A stretch of DNA of 64,000 nucleotides from Bedellia somnulentella (Eukaryota > Arthropoda > Insecta > Lepidoptera > Bedelliidae), in contig OY755178.1 of assembly GCA_963576735.1 (NCBI GenBank), positions 8,122,001 through 8,186,000 on the forward strand. Reading direction: 5' to 3'. The notes below the pieces were generated by a model. It saw only the letters and a program-made list of their open reading frames with translations, did not search any database and was not told the origin of the DNA. How positions within the stretch are numbered: position 1 is the stretch's first letter; each line of letters begins with the position of its first letter. The translations under genes were made by a program, and so were the position numbers. Positions 35,801 to 46,082 of the stretch are shown here, one piece after another.

Positions 35801-37238
35801 ACATGCACTAGAATCCTCATAGAGTGATACCAATGCACGTATAAGTTGACTCCCCAAACCGAACTTGGATAACACCTCCCATAAACACTTTCTTACCACC
35901 CTATCATACGCCTTCTCTAAATCAATGAAGGAGCAATACACCTTTTGGTTCTTAGCTAAGAACTTTTCGGTGATGCTCCTTAGAGAGAAGATTTGATCCA
36001 TACATCCCATTCCTTTCCTAAATCCCGCTTGCACATCCCATATTTTCTCATCAGTTTCATTCATCACTCTTTCAATCAGTACCTTAGCATACAATTTACC
36101 AACAATGCTGAGTAAGCTGATGCCGCGGTAGTTTTTAGCCTCTTGGTGTGACCCCTTTCCTTTATATAGAGGCACAATCACCGCCTTGCACCAATCTCGT
36201 GGAACTTTGCCACTCGACCAGCATTTTTGGAAAAGGAAGTACAACCAAGAAGCCACCAACCCTTTACCAGCCCTCAGCATTTCGATAGTAATCCTATCAT
36301 ACCCTGCCGCCTTCCCTACTTTCATACTTTTCATTGCTTTCATTATTTCTTCCATACTAAATCACCCATCTCTTCGTTCCAATCAACATTACTGTCGATT
36401 GGCGGAGAAATGGATGCATCCTCTTTTTCAAACAGTCCCTCAAAATAATTCTTCCATACCCGTTTCATGCTACTTTCATCCGTCGCCAATTCACCCTGTT
36501 CATCTCTTATTACACTCACTCTCGTGTTTTGGGAAACTCCCTTTTCCTTCCGGATATACTTCCAGAATAACTTTTGGTTATTCCGGAAATTATCAGAAAG
36601 TTTCCTCTCACACCACTCTTGCAAATCCCGCTTTTTCAGTAATTTAGGTTCGATATATTCGAATCAGAGAAGTTTTTTGGCAACAAATGTCGGTTATTGT
36701 TTTGTGATCTGGCTGAGCGAGGGGGCCCCTATTGATCACGGGGCCCTGGGCACTTGCCCAGAGTGCCCAGTGGGAAAGAGGGGCTTGGTTGTGGCAGCGG
36801 CCTAACAAGCCCTGTCATAACATTAAGCTGAAGTGTACGCCAATTTGTTTCCACTTATTGTTATTAGCTATAAGATCTGATTGTTTTGTTTTTTTTTCAT
36901 ATGTGATTTGTGGTAACGAATAAATGTTTATCATTCCATTTCATTTCACTCAACTTGAGTTGACTATACGTTTATATTAACCAAGTGTGATGGAGAAATC
37001 AATATATATATACTAATCATTATGTATGAGGTTCAGTAAGATCAGGAACCACATCTCAAAAAACAAAACTTATGTAGTAAAGGCTGTATTTACCAATGAT
37101 AAAATCGTATTCTTTTCCTATTTCTTCATTGTAGCTGGACCATAATTTGTCACCATAATAAAATACGTAACAGAAAATAGAGAAACAATAAATGCAAAGG
37201 CTAAAAGTGAAGAAATGGAAGTAATGAAGAAAAAACAT
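29826..37238 (-). CDS. GMC-family flavoprotein oxidoreductase (glucose dehydrogenase-like), three exons
   Basis: Exons in transcript order: 37238-37094, 32182-31980, 31256-29826, GT-AG with matching phases (1, 0), giving 592 residues, normal for insect GMC oxidoreductases. The N-terminal about 27 residues are hydrophobic and aromatic, a signal peptide or membrane anchor, so the enzyme is probably secretory. The FAD-binding glycine motif VGAGTAGS (49-56) is split across exons 1 and 2. The GMC signature GGSSKINNMVHVRG begins at residue 127. The substrate-side catalytic His is His507 (YHPVGTCSMG), with the partner box SGNINAAV about 40 residues on. These enzymes oxidise alcohol groups of sugars, steroids or similar compounds using FAD; the substrate here cannot be told (glucose dehydrogenase and ninaG are insect relatives). 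The 4.9-kb intron 1 holds LINE and SINE copies. Confidence 0.9.
31700..31805 (-). repeat. SINE-B fragment
   Basis: Reverse-oriented, diverged: ACTTCTGAATATCACATAAC, AGTACCCATTGTTGGG, ATCACATGATAGGG. In GMC intron 2. Confidence 0.55.
32268..32377 (-). mobile_element. 5'-truncated SINE-A with target-site duplication
   Basis: Only the 3' half remains (TACTCACGGCTATAAATCCC to GGGGAAAAGATGGTA). AACATAAGTAGC is repeated on both sides (about 32250 and 32383). In GMC intron 1. Confidence 0.8.
32655..32735 (-). repeat. SINE-B 3'-end fragment
   Basis: ATAACATAAATGTTCACGCC, then ATCCCCGAAGGGGTTGGC. Only the 3' hairpin and tail remain. Confidence 0.75.
33490..33840 (-). mobile_element. Two overlapping SINE-A copies, one with an internal duplication
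   Basis: A short tail piece (33490-33590) is followed by a longer copy (33590-33840). The longer copy repeats AATAAAGGTTGTTGGTGA-like sequence twice (about 33690 and 33725), and its 5' head is replaced by a TCTTCTACCCTCTCTTTCTC tract. In GMC intron 1. Confidence 0.7.
33841..33925 (+). repeat. SINE-B 3' fragment
   Basis: ATATCATGTGATGTTCCAAA, then ATCTGCCATCC and GGCGTGAGC. Diverged. Confidence 0.5.
34057..34306 (+). mobile_element. SINE-A, full length
   Basis: TGTGTAGTGTCGGTTTAGAA to GTAAATGTATGTATGT. AAACAAA-rich sequence on both sides (about 34044 and 34307) may be the target-site duplication. In GMC intron 1. Confidence 0.82.
34777..36640 (-). mobile_element. RTE-type LINE with a largely intact reverse transcriptase
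   Basis: The best RT copy in the window. A 516-residue frame (36355-34805) carries VPLYKGKGSHQEAKNYRG, motif A FIDLEKAYDRV, GVRQGC (motif B region), the catalytic YADDQVLLA, and the C-terminal GMLRWFGHIERMDDRK region with a CASPWLFNLFMDDC stretch. A second frame (36624-36343) carries the preceding linker and overlaps it by about 13 bases, so one frameshift is present. The endonuclease domain is lost by 5' truncation near 36640. The 3' end has an (ACAT)n tail. It lies in GMC intron 1 on the same strand as the gene. Confidence 0.9.
36700..36810. other. GC-rich stretch with small palindromes
   Basis: GGGGCCCTGGGCACTTGCCC and AGAGTGCCCAGTGGGAAAGA form short stems. A weakly similar GGATAATGGGGCCCCTATGA occurs at about 33993. 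No coding content was recognised. Confidence 0.35.
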
Positions 37239-37507
37239 TGCTGAAATGTATATTTTATGATAATTCCAATTAATTATCGCTTTAATTATTAACTACTATA
37301 ATATAATTTACTACTTTTGTTTTAAAGTATGGTTATGTTTACATTTTTCATGATTGATTTTTTATAAAGAGTGGCTTTCGTCGCATCCGCCACAATAAAT
37401 GCACCAGTGTTGAGTATATAATGAATATGCTTGGTATTTAAAAGTAAATGATTTCACTTGAAATATTTAACATCTAAACGTGGACATTCAAGAAATGTCT
37501 ACAAGGC

Positions 37508-37680
37508 TGTGTTCAAAGCTAACCTGACCGTTGGTCCTAACCGTCAGTCGTCCGTAGCTATAATCTAATTTTAAAAGGAAATTTTATTTTTCCTGACCTG
37601 ACCATTCCGTACGCACGTCAGTACAACGTATCGAACGTGCTGACGATCAGGACCGACCGTCAGTATAGCTCTGAACACAC
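37508..37680. mobile_element. Small MITE-like element with imperfect inverted ends
   Basis: The left end GTGTTCAAAGCTAACCTGAC and the right end (reverse: GTGTTCAGAGCTATACTGAC) match at most positions over about 40 bases. The interior is too short to code. It lies upstream of the GMC first exon. Confidence 0.6.
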
Positions 37681-37829
37681 CCTAAATAAATATGACAACG
37701 AACCAAAACAAAAAGTAGGTTTTACGTAAGAGATTTTTTTAGACTATAGTATTCTTATCGACTCGCTGCTGTCGCGGTCATAAATCATTATCAGGGTTTC
37801 TATCTCGCTCCGACTTATGGGTCTAATTC

Positions 37830-38090
37830 AATTCAATTCAATTCAATTTATTTGCATGTCCCAAGTTCATGAGATGTTACAAAAATTTAAAAATACAGTA
37901 TAAGTACAGGTGACGCCCTGTAAGGGCACGGCAAACATCGTTTAATGGTAGACTAGTTGTAGAGCAATCGGGGCATTCTATTTATTGTTCTGGTCATCAA
38001 AAAACTCCTTAATATTGTAGTAACATTTAATGATAAGGTGTTTTTTTTAAAGTCGTAATAAATAAATTAAGTTTTTTAATATCTTTTATG
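37830..38090. repeat. Possible LINE 3' end with (ATTCA)n tail
   Basis: ATTCAATTCAATTCAATTTA followed by a unique-looking body. A similar TCAATTCAATTCAATTTAG start lies at about 45853. This suggests a second LINE family, but no RT frame is present. Confidence 0.4.
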
Positions 38091-38324
38091 TCATTTGGTA
38101 TGTGATGTGATTATAAATTTTTATTAGCATGTGGTGGGGACTACACGATACTAATTTCATTGTGGTGAAAGGTATTTGTAGTTTATTTAAATAACGGTCA
38201 TTTCTTTTATTATTTTGCATTGAAGAGTAAAGTTATGCTATATATTAAAGGGGGGTTATGGGCCGGCCTAGTGCCGCGTTGAATTCATGTCGATATTTGA
38301 TATCGAAAGAATATATTTTTTGTA

Positions 38325-38575
38325 TGCCGTGTAGTGCCGACTTAGAATGTCGCTACCCCTTTCTACCCACGGGTGTCGTAAGAGACGACTAAGGGTATGG
38401 GGGCTTTTTATTGGATTTTTGGGCGATGCGGTTGGAGACCCATCACCAAAAACCTTTATTTTACCATCTTTTCCCCACTCAACTTCCAAAAGTGGCTGAG
38501 GAATTTCTAATTCCTTAGCTCTGGCTACCCCTTCTAGGGAAATATAGCCGTGAGTATATGTATGTATGTATGTAT
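38325..38575 (+). mobile_element. SINE-A, full length, little diverged
   Basis: GCCGTGTAGTGCCGACTTAG to a (TATG)n tail. TATATTTTTT is present on both sides (about 38311 and 38577), a likely target-site duplication. It is very close to the copy inside the polymerase at 59118. Confidence 0.88.
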
Positions 38576-38639
38576 GTATATTTTTTCTGAATATTGAGGA
38601 GAGTTTAAAGAAAATATAGTTATATTACTGAGAATCTTT

Positions 38640-38960
38640 TTATTACTCACGCCACGAGCACCTCCGCGGAATCGCCCCGCTACACGCACGACCACCCGAC
38701 GGGCGACCGCTGCCTCGGGAACTCGCGCGCTCCCCGGAGTCGCAAGACACGCGACCCCGGGGACCGCCTCTTCCACCGCCAACTGCCCCGACGTCAGTCC
38801 CGAGGGTGAGGTGCGTAACACGTATCCTCCTTAGTGGCTAAACCCCAATGGGGATAGCCACCCCTCCCCTCTATCGCCTGGGGAGGTGCCCAACGACCGG
38901 GGGGGACGTTCCCCTTCCCCCCCATCCCACGCGTGCCGAGCCTGGTGTTTTGTGCCGCGT
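38640..38960. other. GC-rich block, probable retroelement fragment
   Basis: Very high GC (CACGACCACCCGACGGGCG; CACCCCTCCCCTCTATCGCC). The minus-strand frame looks like low-complexity Ala/Val/Arg sequence. It sits between a SINE-A and a reverse SINE-B fragment (38970-39070). Confidence 0.35.
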
Positions 38961-38969
38961 GGATGTTCC

Positions 38970-39075
38970 CGTTTCGAGTACACTGTCACAAGATTAAGTA
39001 CAACTCTGCCATGTGGGTTTACTCAAGATGTTTTCCTTCACCGTTAACAACCATGATAAATTAACCACACATTTG
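38970..39075 (-). repeat. SINE-B 5' half
   Basis: GAGTACACTGTCACAAGATT, GCCATGTGGGTTTACTCAAG, CACCGTTAACAACCATGATA. The 3' part is missing. Confidence 0.7.
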
Positions 39076-39411
39076 TTTTTAGAAAAGACAAATTAGTGTA
39101 GGCGCGACCTGGGATTTGAACCCTTATAGTCTGCATATAATACAATTATCTGCATAGCGATAAGCAGAGTTCTACCCACTGAGCTATCACGGTTGCTTGG
39201 GTCTTAATCAGTTGTTTTCTATTACAAGCCTCCAGTCAGACACTAAAATGACATATTAAAACTACCATTGATATTTATATTATTTATTAAAGAGAAAGTT
39301 CACAACAATTTCATCCTGTATATCCATCAATAAAAGTAATTATAATTTGCATTTCAGAACCTCATCTCTAGAGCAAAGAGTATTTTTATGCTGTGTTAGA
39401 AAAGCTTATGA

Positions 39412-39638
39412 ATGTGGCTTCGAACAGCACTACTCCATTTCTTCCCATGGGTGGCTTGTAAGAGGCGACTAAGGGTAACAAGGCATTTTAAGTGATTTTC
39501 GGGCCATGCGGTTGGAGATCCATCTTCAAAAATATTTATTTTACAATCTTTTTCCCACATCAAACTAAAAACATTTCTGATTCCGGAGCTCTGGCTACCC
39601 CTTTTAGAGATTAATAGCCGTGAGCATATGTGTGTGTA
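39412..39638 (+). mobile_element. SINE-A, diverged
   Basis: GAATGTGGCTTCGAACAGCA, AGAGGCGACTAAGGGTAACA, CTGGCTACCCCTTTTAGAG, GCCGTGAGCATATGTGTG. It ends about 100 bases before the RABGGTB stop, so it may lie in that gene's 3' flank. Confidence 0.75.
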
Positions 39639-39744
39639 AAATTTTTGGTTACATTAGCGTTACATTGCTAAACCCATAAATACATTATATATTCCATAAT
39701 CTCACTATACAATCATGTTACATTCTTCTTAAACTATCGAAGGG

Positions 39745-42700
39745 TTAGTTACGTGATATTTGGGGATCCAACTTTAGTCGATCTATGCATTCTTGTGGCA
39801 TACAATAAGTTGGGTTTACTGCCTTTATCGACTCATTTCCGAGTAGTGAGAGTCCTGAGATACCAAATAATGTGTGGAACGGATCTGTCACATCTCCGGG
39901 GCGATCGCTAAACCCACCAGTCTCTACGTCTTGACAAGCCAATATAAATTGTTCTAATGCCTTCTGATCTATCCAGGTGATTCTATTCAGCATTGCTAAC
40001 GATGCTACTACCCACCTGAAAATGATCATTAGTTAAAATCTATATCATATAGAACATCCTTTGCATTTGTAAAGTCCGTTTCTTAATTTGATGCAAAGAA
40101 TCAGTCATTTTGACATGTGCATATGTTTTGAGACAGAAGTGTTGTCATTGCTTAAAAAACAAATACTTCCATTTTACTTCCAAAAAAATATTGTATTTGT
40201 ACATTGTTTTATTAAAAATATCTACCTGGGCGAAACTATATATTTTGTTGTGATGTGGAGACAGTAGCCTCTTTTTTTGCCTCGAATTGAAAAACGGACT
40301 TAAGATGAAGTAATTTCTGTTCAAATTGAATACTTTCCTGAATCAGGTTACAGTTTTTGTTTTTTTCTAGTTATATTTACTTGGTTTTGTAGGGCTCATA
40401 AAAAATGGTGGGGGTTTTTCAATAATATGTGGCATCTTACTTATAAATCTTGTGTACTCAGACATGAGGCAATAAACTAAAACATTATATAATACCCCTT
40501 CCATGATTAAAAACTATATTGGACACAGTGATATTTTAATATTAAAAATTCATCATCACAGCCCATATCTATTGTCCCCATCGAGATCAAGACTGCCATT
40601 AATAGGGCAATTTGGCCAATCAGCCTAGTGCGGTTTGGCAGACTAACGACTTCCGTGACAGTAGCCGGCACCGATGGCTTTACGTGACAAGCGTAATCAC
40701 GGCATTGAAGCTTGCAATATCTCAAAAATTCAACTTATAAGTTTATCCCAATGAAATCGAGACCTTCGGATCGTCAACAAAATGATCTACCACTGGATCA
40801 CGGCACGGAGGTAAGTACTCCATTTATTCGCAACAAAACAGTACAATTTTTCATGTATAAGAACATATATATTTACCAAGAATAGCAGAGATCAGGCAAC
40901 TTTTCTGGTCTGCCATTCAGTCCACCGCTTGGCAACTGTCTCTCACACAACCACCACGCTAACTCATCTGCTTGCAGAGCATCCAGTCGGTTGCATATCG
41001 ACAATGTGCCCACGCAACAGTAGATCAGACCTGCAATTTAATACACTCAGTTATGTGCTGTGTAGTGTCGGCTTAGAATAGCACTACCACATTTTTTCCG
41101 GTGGGTGTACGTAAGAGGCGACTTTTAAGGGATTTTTGGGCGATGAGGTTAGAGACCCATCAACAAAAACTTTTAATTCACAATCACAATCTTTTCCCCA
41201 ATTAACTTTCCAAAAGTGGCTGAGAAATTTCTAATTCCTTAGCTCTGGTAACCCCATCTGGGGATTTATAGCCGTGAGTATATGTATGTAGTTATGTGAT
41301 ATCATCACGGATTTCAAACATATGTGAACATATAAATAAACATTAAATGCCGTGTAGTGCCGGCTTACAACGTCACTACCCCTTTCTAACTACGGGTGTC
41401 GTAAGAGGCAACTAAGGGTATGGGGCTTTTTTAAGTGGTGTTTGGGCGATGCGGTTGGAGACCCATCACCAACTTAACTTAATTTTTTACCATCTTGTCC
41501 CCTATCAACATGCAGGCCAAAAGCTATAGTTAACTTAAATTGTACCTGTGAGGGTGTCGTAAGAGGCAACTAAGGGTATGGGGCTTTTTTAAGTGGTGTT
41601 TGGGCGATGCGGTTGGAGACCCATCACCAACTTAACTTTATTTTTTACCATCTTGTCCCCTATCAACTTTCAAATGTGGCTAAGGAGTTCCTAGCTCTAA
41701 TGCTTTGGATACCCCTTTTTGGGATGACTAGCCGTGAGTATATGCATGTTTGTAATACTCGAAGACGCTCTCGACTGTAGCTCGCGCAGTATCTCGCAAC
41801 TCTACTCTACATTTCTCTTAGTCACGAATTTAGTATTATTAAGATTTATTGGCTATTCGAGCGTAGGTAAGCTGCAAAAATATACCGCCTTGGCTGCAGA
41901 ACCATCTAATGCTCGATAATGACTCGTGTTCAGTCGAAACGCGTGGTATATCTTGGGTGCCTGTGGCTTTCACTTGCGGGTGTGTGTGTGGTGCATTACT
42001 TGTGTCTGCTTTTCGATTTCTCGAAAATTGGTGGGCGGGCGGTGCGCAGTGCATGCTGCATGAACACTGCAGGTATTTAGCGGAATTAAGCGAGGTCACT
42101 AATTAATATTTGTAGTCTATAATGTCTAATTTATTGTACTTACCGGCATGACTCTCTGAGCCTGGTCTCGAGCCAAATCCACCATCAAAGTTCATGCAAG
42201 ACAGCACAAACTCTACAGCTTTATTGACATCTATAGCGTTAAGCTTGTGTAGCAATGAAAGACACATCACTGCACAGAATGAAAATCGGGTATCTATTTC
42301 ACCCCATTGGTCACCTGGAATTAAGTATGCTATGTCAATACTAGATATGTAGAGAGCTATCTTTTTCCAAATGAAAGTATAAAATTATAGAAATTATATC
42401 AAAGTACTAGATTTATTTTGTCGCTCTGCGATATAATCTATGCGTTTAGTTAGCTTAAATTTCAAAATTTCTCATTATTCGTCGAGGATTGGAAAAGCAC
42501 AGACACATTGCCGCGGTGTCGTAATAGGCGACTTCAGGGTTTAGGGCTTTTAAAGTGTTTGTTGGACAATACGGCTGGAGATCCATCACCAACTAGCCTT
42601 TGTTTTACAATCCTTTCTTTATTTAACTGCCAAAAGTGGATGAGGAATTTCTAATTCTGAAGCTCTGGCTACCCTTTTAGAGATTTATAGCCATTACATG

Positions 42701-45700
42701 TATGAAGAAATATTATCTGGGAGGACCTTCTAGGAGATTATAATTTATATGCAATGAACACATTTAATTGTTAAGAATCCTAATACATCATGAGAATTAT
42801 ATTTACCACAAAAACTTCCATTGGGTTGTTGCATGGAGGATACAAATTTCACAACCCCATTCACATCTATTTGGTCTAATTTATCATACATGGCCAGCAC
42901 CTGAAACAAATCAATAGATTTATTAATAAAACTCATTTAGAACACTTACTTAAGGGCCTTCTCGCATTTTGCGGCTATTGCACTCACTCTTACCTAAAAT
43001 TTACTAAGAGTGACAGGGACTGAAAAAACGCGCGCGCAGTAAAAATGTAGTTTATAAAGTTTTATTGAATAACAATAATTATTAAATTAAAATATAAACA
43101 GCAAAATTATACATCTTAAACCTACGCGTATATACATATAAAATGATTTATGTATGTTATGCCAGTGGAGCCATTACTGTTTTTGTGAAAAAAATTAAAA
43201 TAATCGTATAAAAACAATGTAAAAAACAACATATTATAAATTTAAATTAAACAAACATTCAAATTGAACATTTTGAAAGAAAGAATATCATCAAAACGGA
43301 CTTTGTACAGTTTCAAACCAACCAAAATCATCCATTTTTCTGGGGAGGCCAAAAGCTATAGTGAACTTAAATTGTACTTGTGAGTTTCTTCCTCTGTAGT
43401 TTGTTCCTGCAGGTGTTGTACAAGGCAACTCAGGGTATTGGAGCTATTGAAGTTATTTATTAGTGAAGTTATTTAGAGCTATTTATACTTTGGGATACCA
43501 ATCACCAACACCCTTAATTTTACAAGCATTTACTTACTCCATTCCCAAAAGTGGCTGAGGAATATATACATACATAATATACATATGTCATAATATAATT
43601 TCATTTAGCTAGTGAACTTTGTATATTTTTGACTTTTTGAAATTGGATTCTGTTGTATACACAGTATTAGAATATGGTTGTTAAAATTACTATAGCAGTA
43701 AGTTCTTTACCTGTACAGCACTCAGGGTATATAGCATATGAGGATCATGTCCAACACAGGCTGAAAAGCCACCATTCTCACTATCTTGACACGACCTTAT
43801 AAATTTTATTATATCATCCTTTGGCATTCTGTAATCACAAGAAAAATATGAACTCTTCTGTAATAAGAGCTACCCATAGCATTAATAAAATCTATTTCAA
43901 TGTTAGCATGTACAATAGTTCCACTGCTCACTCAATAAAAATGGTTCTGGTCAGTCAGTTTTCTTGGTTTTGTGCATTGTTATGTTCTTTGTTTTTTCTC
44001 AACTCAAATTCAAACATTTACACAGTATATGAGTTAGTAGAGGTACTTCTTAACATCACATGACAATGTCACCTGATATTCAGAGTACCCACATTTTGGT
44101 TAGACAGTTTACTCATAGTCCAAGATCCCAGAGCGATAAGACATAACTTATTTTCTAAAAGATGAAACTTTGAGTTCTCAGTAGTGTCTCATGTACTTTG
44201 TATACCTGCGTGTTTGTGAAGTTTGCCCAGTGACACCTGGGCAGGTACCAGGTGAGAAAGGTGACTAAAAATAAGAGTTACTTTACTTAAATTTAGATGG
44301 CTGATTTTTAGATATATTTTATAGAATATCAATCTCAAATAGTATTGCAAGTATCAGACACTTTTCATGGACCAAAACTTTTGTCAGACGCTTTAAAGCT
44401 CCACCAAAAATAAATGAACTTTACTTATTTTATAATGTCAGATTTTTTAATATGTTATCAAGATAACTATTACAAAATTATATTTAGTCAGTCAGACAAA
44501 TTGGAATGACCAAAAATCCACTAAACACAAAAATTATTCGGCCGTGAGTACAACAAATATTTGGAGATTTTGACATTTTGAAATGTACAGAAAATATTAA
44601 TAATGACAGTTTCTAGTTGATGAAACCAACAATTATGAAGGTATTGTTGCATTCATAGAATATCACCATGAATTCTTACATACATACATACATATACTCA
44701 CAGCTATAAATCCCTAGATGGGGTAGCCAGAGCTAGGGAATCAGAAATTCCTCAGCCACTTTTGGAAAGTTAAGTGGGAAAAAGATGGCAAAATAAAGGT
44801 TGTTGGTGATGGGTCTCCAACCGCATCGCCCAAAAATCTCTTTAAAGCCCCAATACCGTTAGTTGCCTCTTACGTACACCCGACGGAAGAATTGGGGTAG
44901 TGCTATTCTAAGCCGACACTACACAGCATGAATTCTTATTTATCAGAAATTACAAAATAAGAATATTTATGCTGTGTAGTGTTGGCTTAGAATAGCACTA
45001 CCCCATTTCTACCAGTGGGTGTACGTAAGAGGCGACTAACAGTATTGGGGCTTTAAAGGAATTTTCCGGCGATGAGGTTGGAGACAACCTTCATTTTAAC
45101 ATCTTTTCCCCACTTAACATTCCAAAAGTGACTAAGGAATTTCTAATTGAAATTAATTTTAATAAGGGTAGGAAGAGATAAGTATGCCTATTATCATTCT
45201 CGATGTGGAGAGTTGTCCCTCAGGCCCATCGCCGTTTTGTACAAATACACTAAGACATAACTATGTATAACTCAGCCATGAGGGTTACCTCATGATGTTT
45301 TCCCTCACTGTTAACCATGATAAATTAACCACACATATGACAGTAGAAAAGATAATTTGGTGTAGGTCCAACCCGAGTTTTAAGCTCACACATGTCTACA
45401 AGGTTGTTTTTTTTATAAATACGTACATACATATTTTCATGCCTACAGTTCTCATAGGGATAGGCAGGGACTATCGATCACTACTTTGTACGATCATGGC
45501 AAACTCTAACTTATCCACTACAATAGCTTAAAACACTAGCTCTTTATTACCTTGATGACTGTCCCAGCAGTTCCATAGCTGTTAAACTCCAATAAATACC
45601 CGACATCCGGAGATATTCAGTCATGCAGTACTCATAGTCGCCTTTGTTTTGCCCATAAGAAGCTAAATAATCAGCGTGTTTTTGGAGATGCAACGACTTC

Positions 45701-45744
45701 GGCCTATCCTCTGAAAGGACAACATCCTTCAGGTTATGCGCCAT
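39745..45744 (-). CDS. RABGGTB: Rab geranylgeranyltransferase beta subunit, six exons
   Basis: Catalytic subunit of geranylgeranyltransferase II, which attaches geranylgeranyl groups to C-terminal cysteines of Rab GTPases presented by Rab escort protein; cytosolic, paired with the alpha subunit. Exons in transcript order: 45744-45551, 43828-43711, 42900-42807, 42314-42144, 41030-40877, 40015-39745. All are GT-AG with agreeing phases, giving 333 residues (human 331). The start MAHNLKDV leads into [10 protein letters not shown] and [15 protein letters not shown]. Prenyltransferase repeats follow ([56 protein letters not shown]). The zinc ligands are all present: Asp239 and Cys241 (PDLCYSWW) and His291 (DPFHTLFG). 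Every exon matches the family, so the gene looks complete. Introns carry at least five SINE insertions. Confidence 0.96.
40520..40830. other. Intron 5 sequence with a possible tRNA-like SINE piece
   Basis: In reverse it reads GTGATCCAGTGGTAGATC, similar to a tRNA D-arm with A box, followed by GATCCGAAGGTCTCGATTTC, a poor B box. It may be an old tRNA-derived SINE. Confidence 0.35.
41058..41289 (+). mobile_element. SINE-A with target-site duplication
   Basis: CTGTGTAGTGTCGGCTTAG to TATATGTATGT, flanked by AGTTATGTG at 41049-41057 and 41290-41298. In RABGGTB intron 4. Confidence 0.9.
41348..41752 (+). mobile_element. SINE-A with a large internal direct duplication
   Basis: The body segment at about 41396-41510 (GTGTCGTAAGAGGCAACTAA to TCTTGTCCCCTATCAAC) recurs at about 41553-41670, nearly identical. 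A 40-bp linker separates the copies (AGGCCAAAAGCTATAGTTAA, AATTGTACCTGTGAG). The same linker occurs beside another SINE-like piece at 43346. In RABGGTB intron 4. Confidence 0.85.
41753..42110. other. Unassigned intron sequence, moderately GC-rich
   Basis: Contains TCGAAACGCGTGGTATATC and GGTGGGCGGGCGGTGCGCAG. Frames here do not splice into RABGGTB and show no family features. Confidence 0.35.
42510..42700 (+). repeat. SINE-A, head missing, diverged
   Basis: GGTGTCGTAATAGGCGACTT, CTGGAGATCCATCACCAAC, CTGAAGCTCTGGCTACCC, TTTATAGCCATTACATGTAT. In RABGGTB intron 3. Confidence 0.75.
43345..43575 (+). repeat. SINE-A-like degenerate copy with the 40-bp linker
   Basis: Begins AGGCCAAAAGCTATAGTGAA, continues CAAGGCAACTCAGGGTATTG and CCCAAAAGTGGCTGAGGAAT, and stops at a short ACATACATA tract. 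In RABGGTB intron 2. Confidence 0.6.
44679..44926 (-). mobile_element. SINE-A with a 12-bp target-site duplication
   Basis: (CATA)n tail, ACTCACAGCTATAAATCCC to GACACTACACAG. Flanked by CATGAATTCTTA at 44667-44678 and 44927-44938. In RABGGTB intron 1. Confidence 0.92.
44968..45150 (+). repeat. SINE-A, 3'-truncated
   Basis: GCTGTGTAGTGTTGGCTTAG to AAGGAATTTCTAATTG. The 3' box and tail are missing. It faces the adjacent 44679-44926 copy, so the two can fold on each other. Confidence 0.78.
45195..45500 (-). repeat. SINE-B 5' part followed by an RTE LINE 3' end
   Basis: CATCGCCGTTTTGTACAAAT, ATGATGTTTTCCCTCACTG and CCATGATAAATTAACCACAC (SINE-B, reverse), then at about 45425-45500 ACATATTTTCATGCCTACAG and GGCAGGGACTATCGATC (LINE end, reverse). 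In RABGGTB intron 1. Confidence 0.65.
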
Positions 45745-46082
45745 TTACTCTGGCTCTATTATTAACGCTGTATTATTTAAACTATATGTTAGTTTAGAAT
45801 TTTCAACTAAAGATAATAGAATATCGTATTGATTTGATTTGATAAACAGCTCAATTCAATTCAATTTAGTTTTATATGACAGGCAATGTATTAGCCTTTG
45901 CCAATAATCTCTGCCAGTTTCAATTATTGGAAGCACATATTAACCCATCTATACATTAAAAAATCCGTAAAATTCTGACAGCTATAATTTTTGACATGTC
46001 AGAGGTTAGATGTCTTTTTGGCCAGGCACATTTTTCAATTTCAATATGAATCAAATATGAATGTATCAATTTTATTAAGTGC
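45745..46082. other. RABGGTB upstream region
   Basis: Presumed promoter and 5' flank of the minus-strand RABGGTB gene. No TATA box stands out. It includes TCAATTCAATTCAATTTAG near 45853, as in the 37.83-kb repeat. Confidence 0.4.

Noticed and set aside
38534..38821. Minus-strand ORF rich in Ala, Val and Arg
   Set aside because: It starts in GC-rich repeat DNA and runs into a SINE tail; no domain or splice partner.
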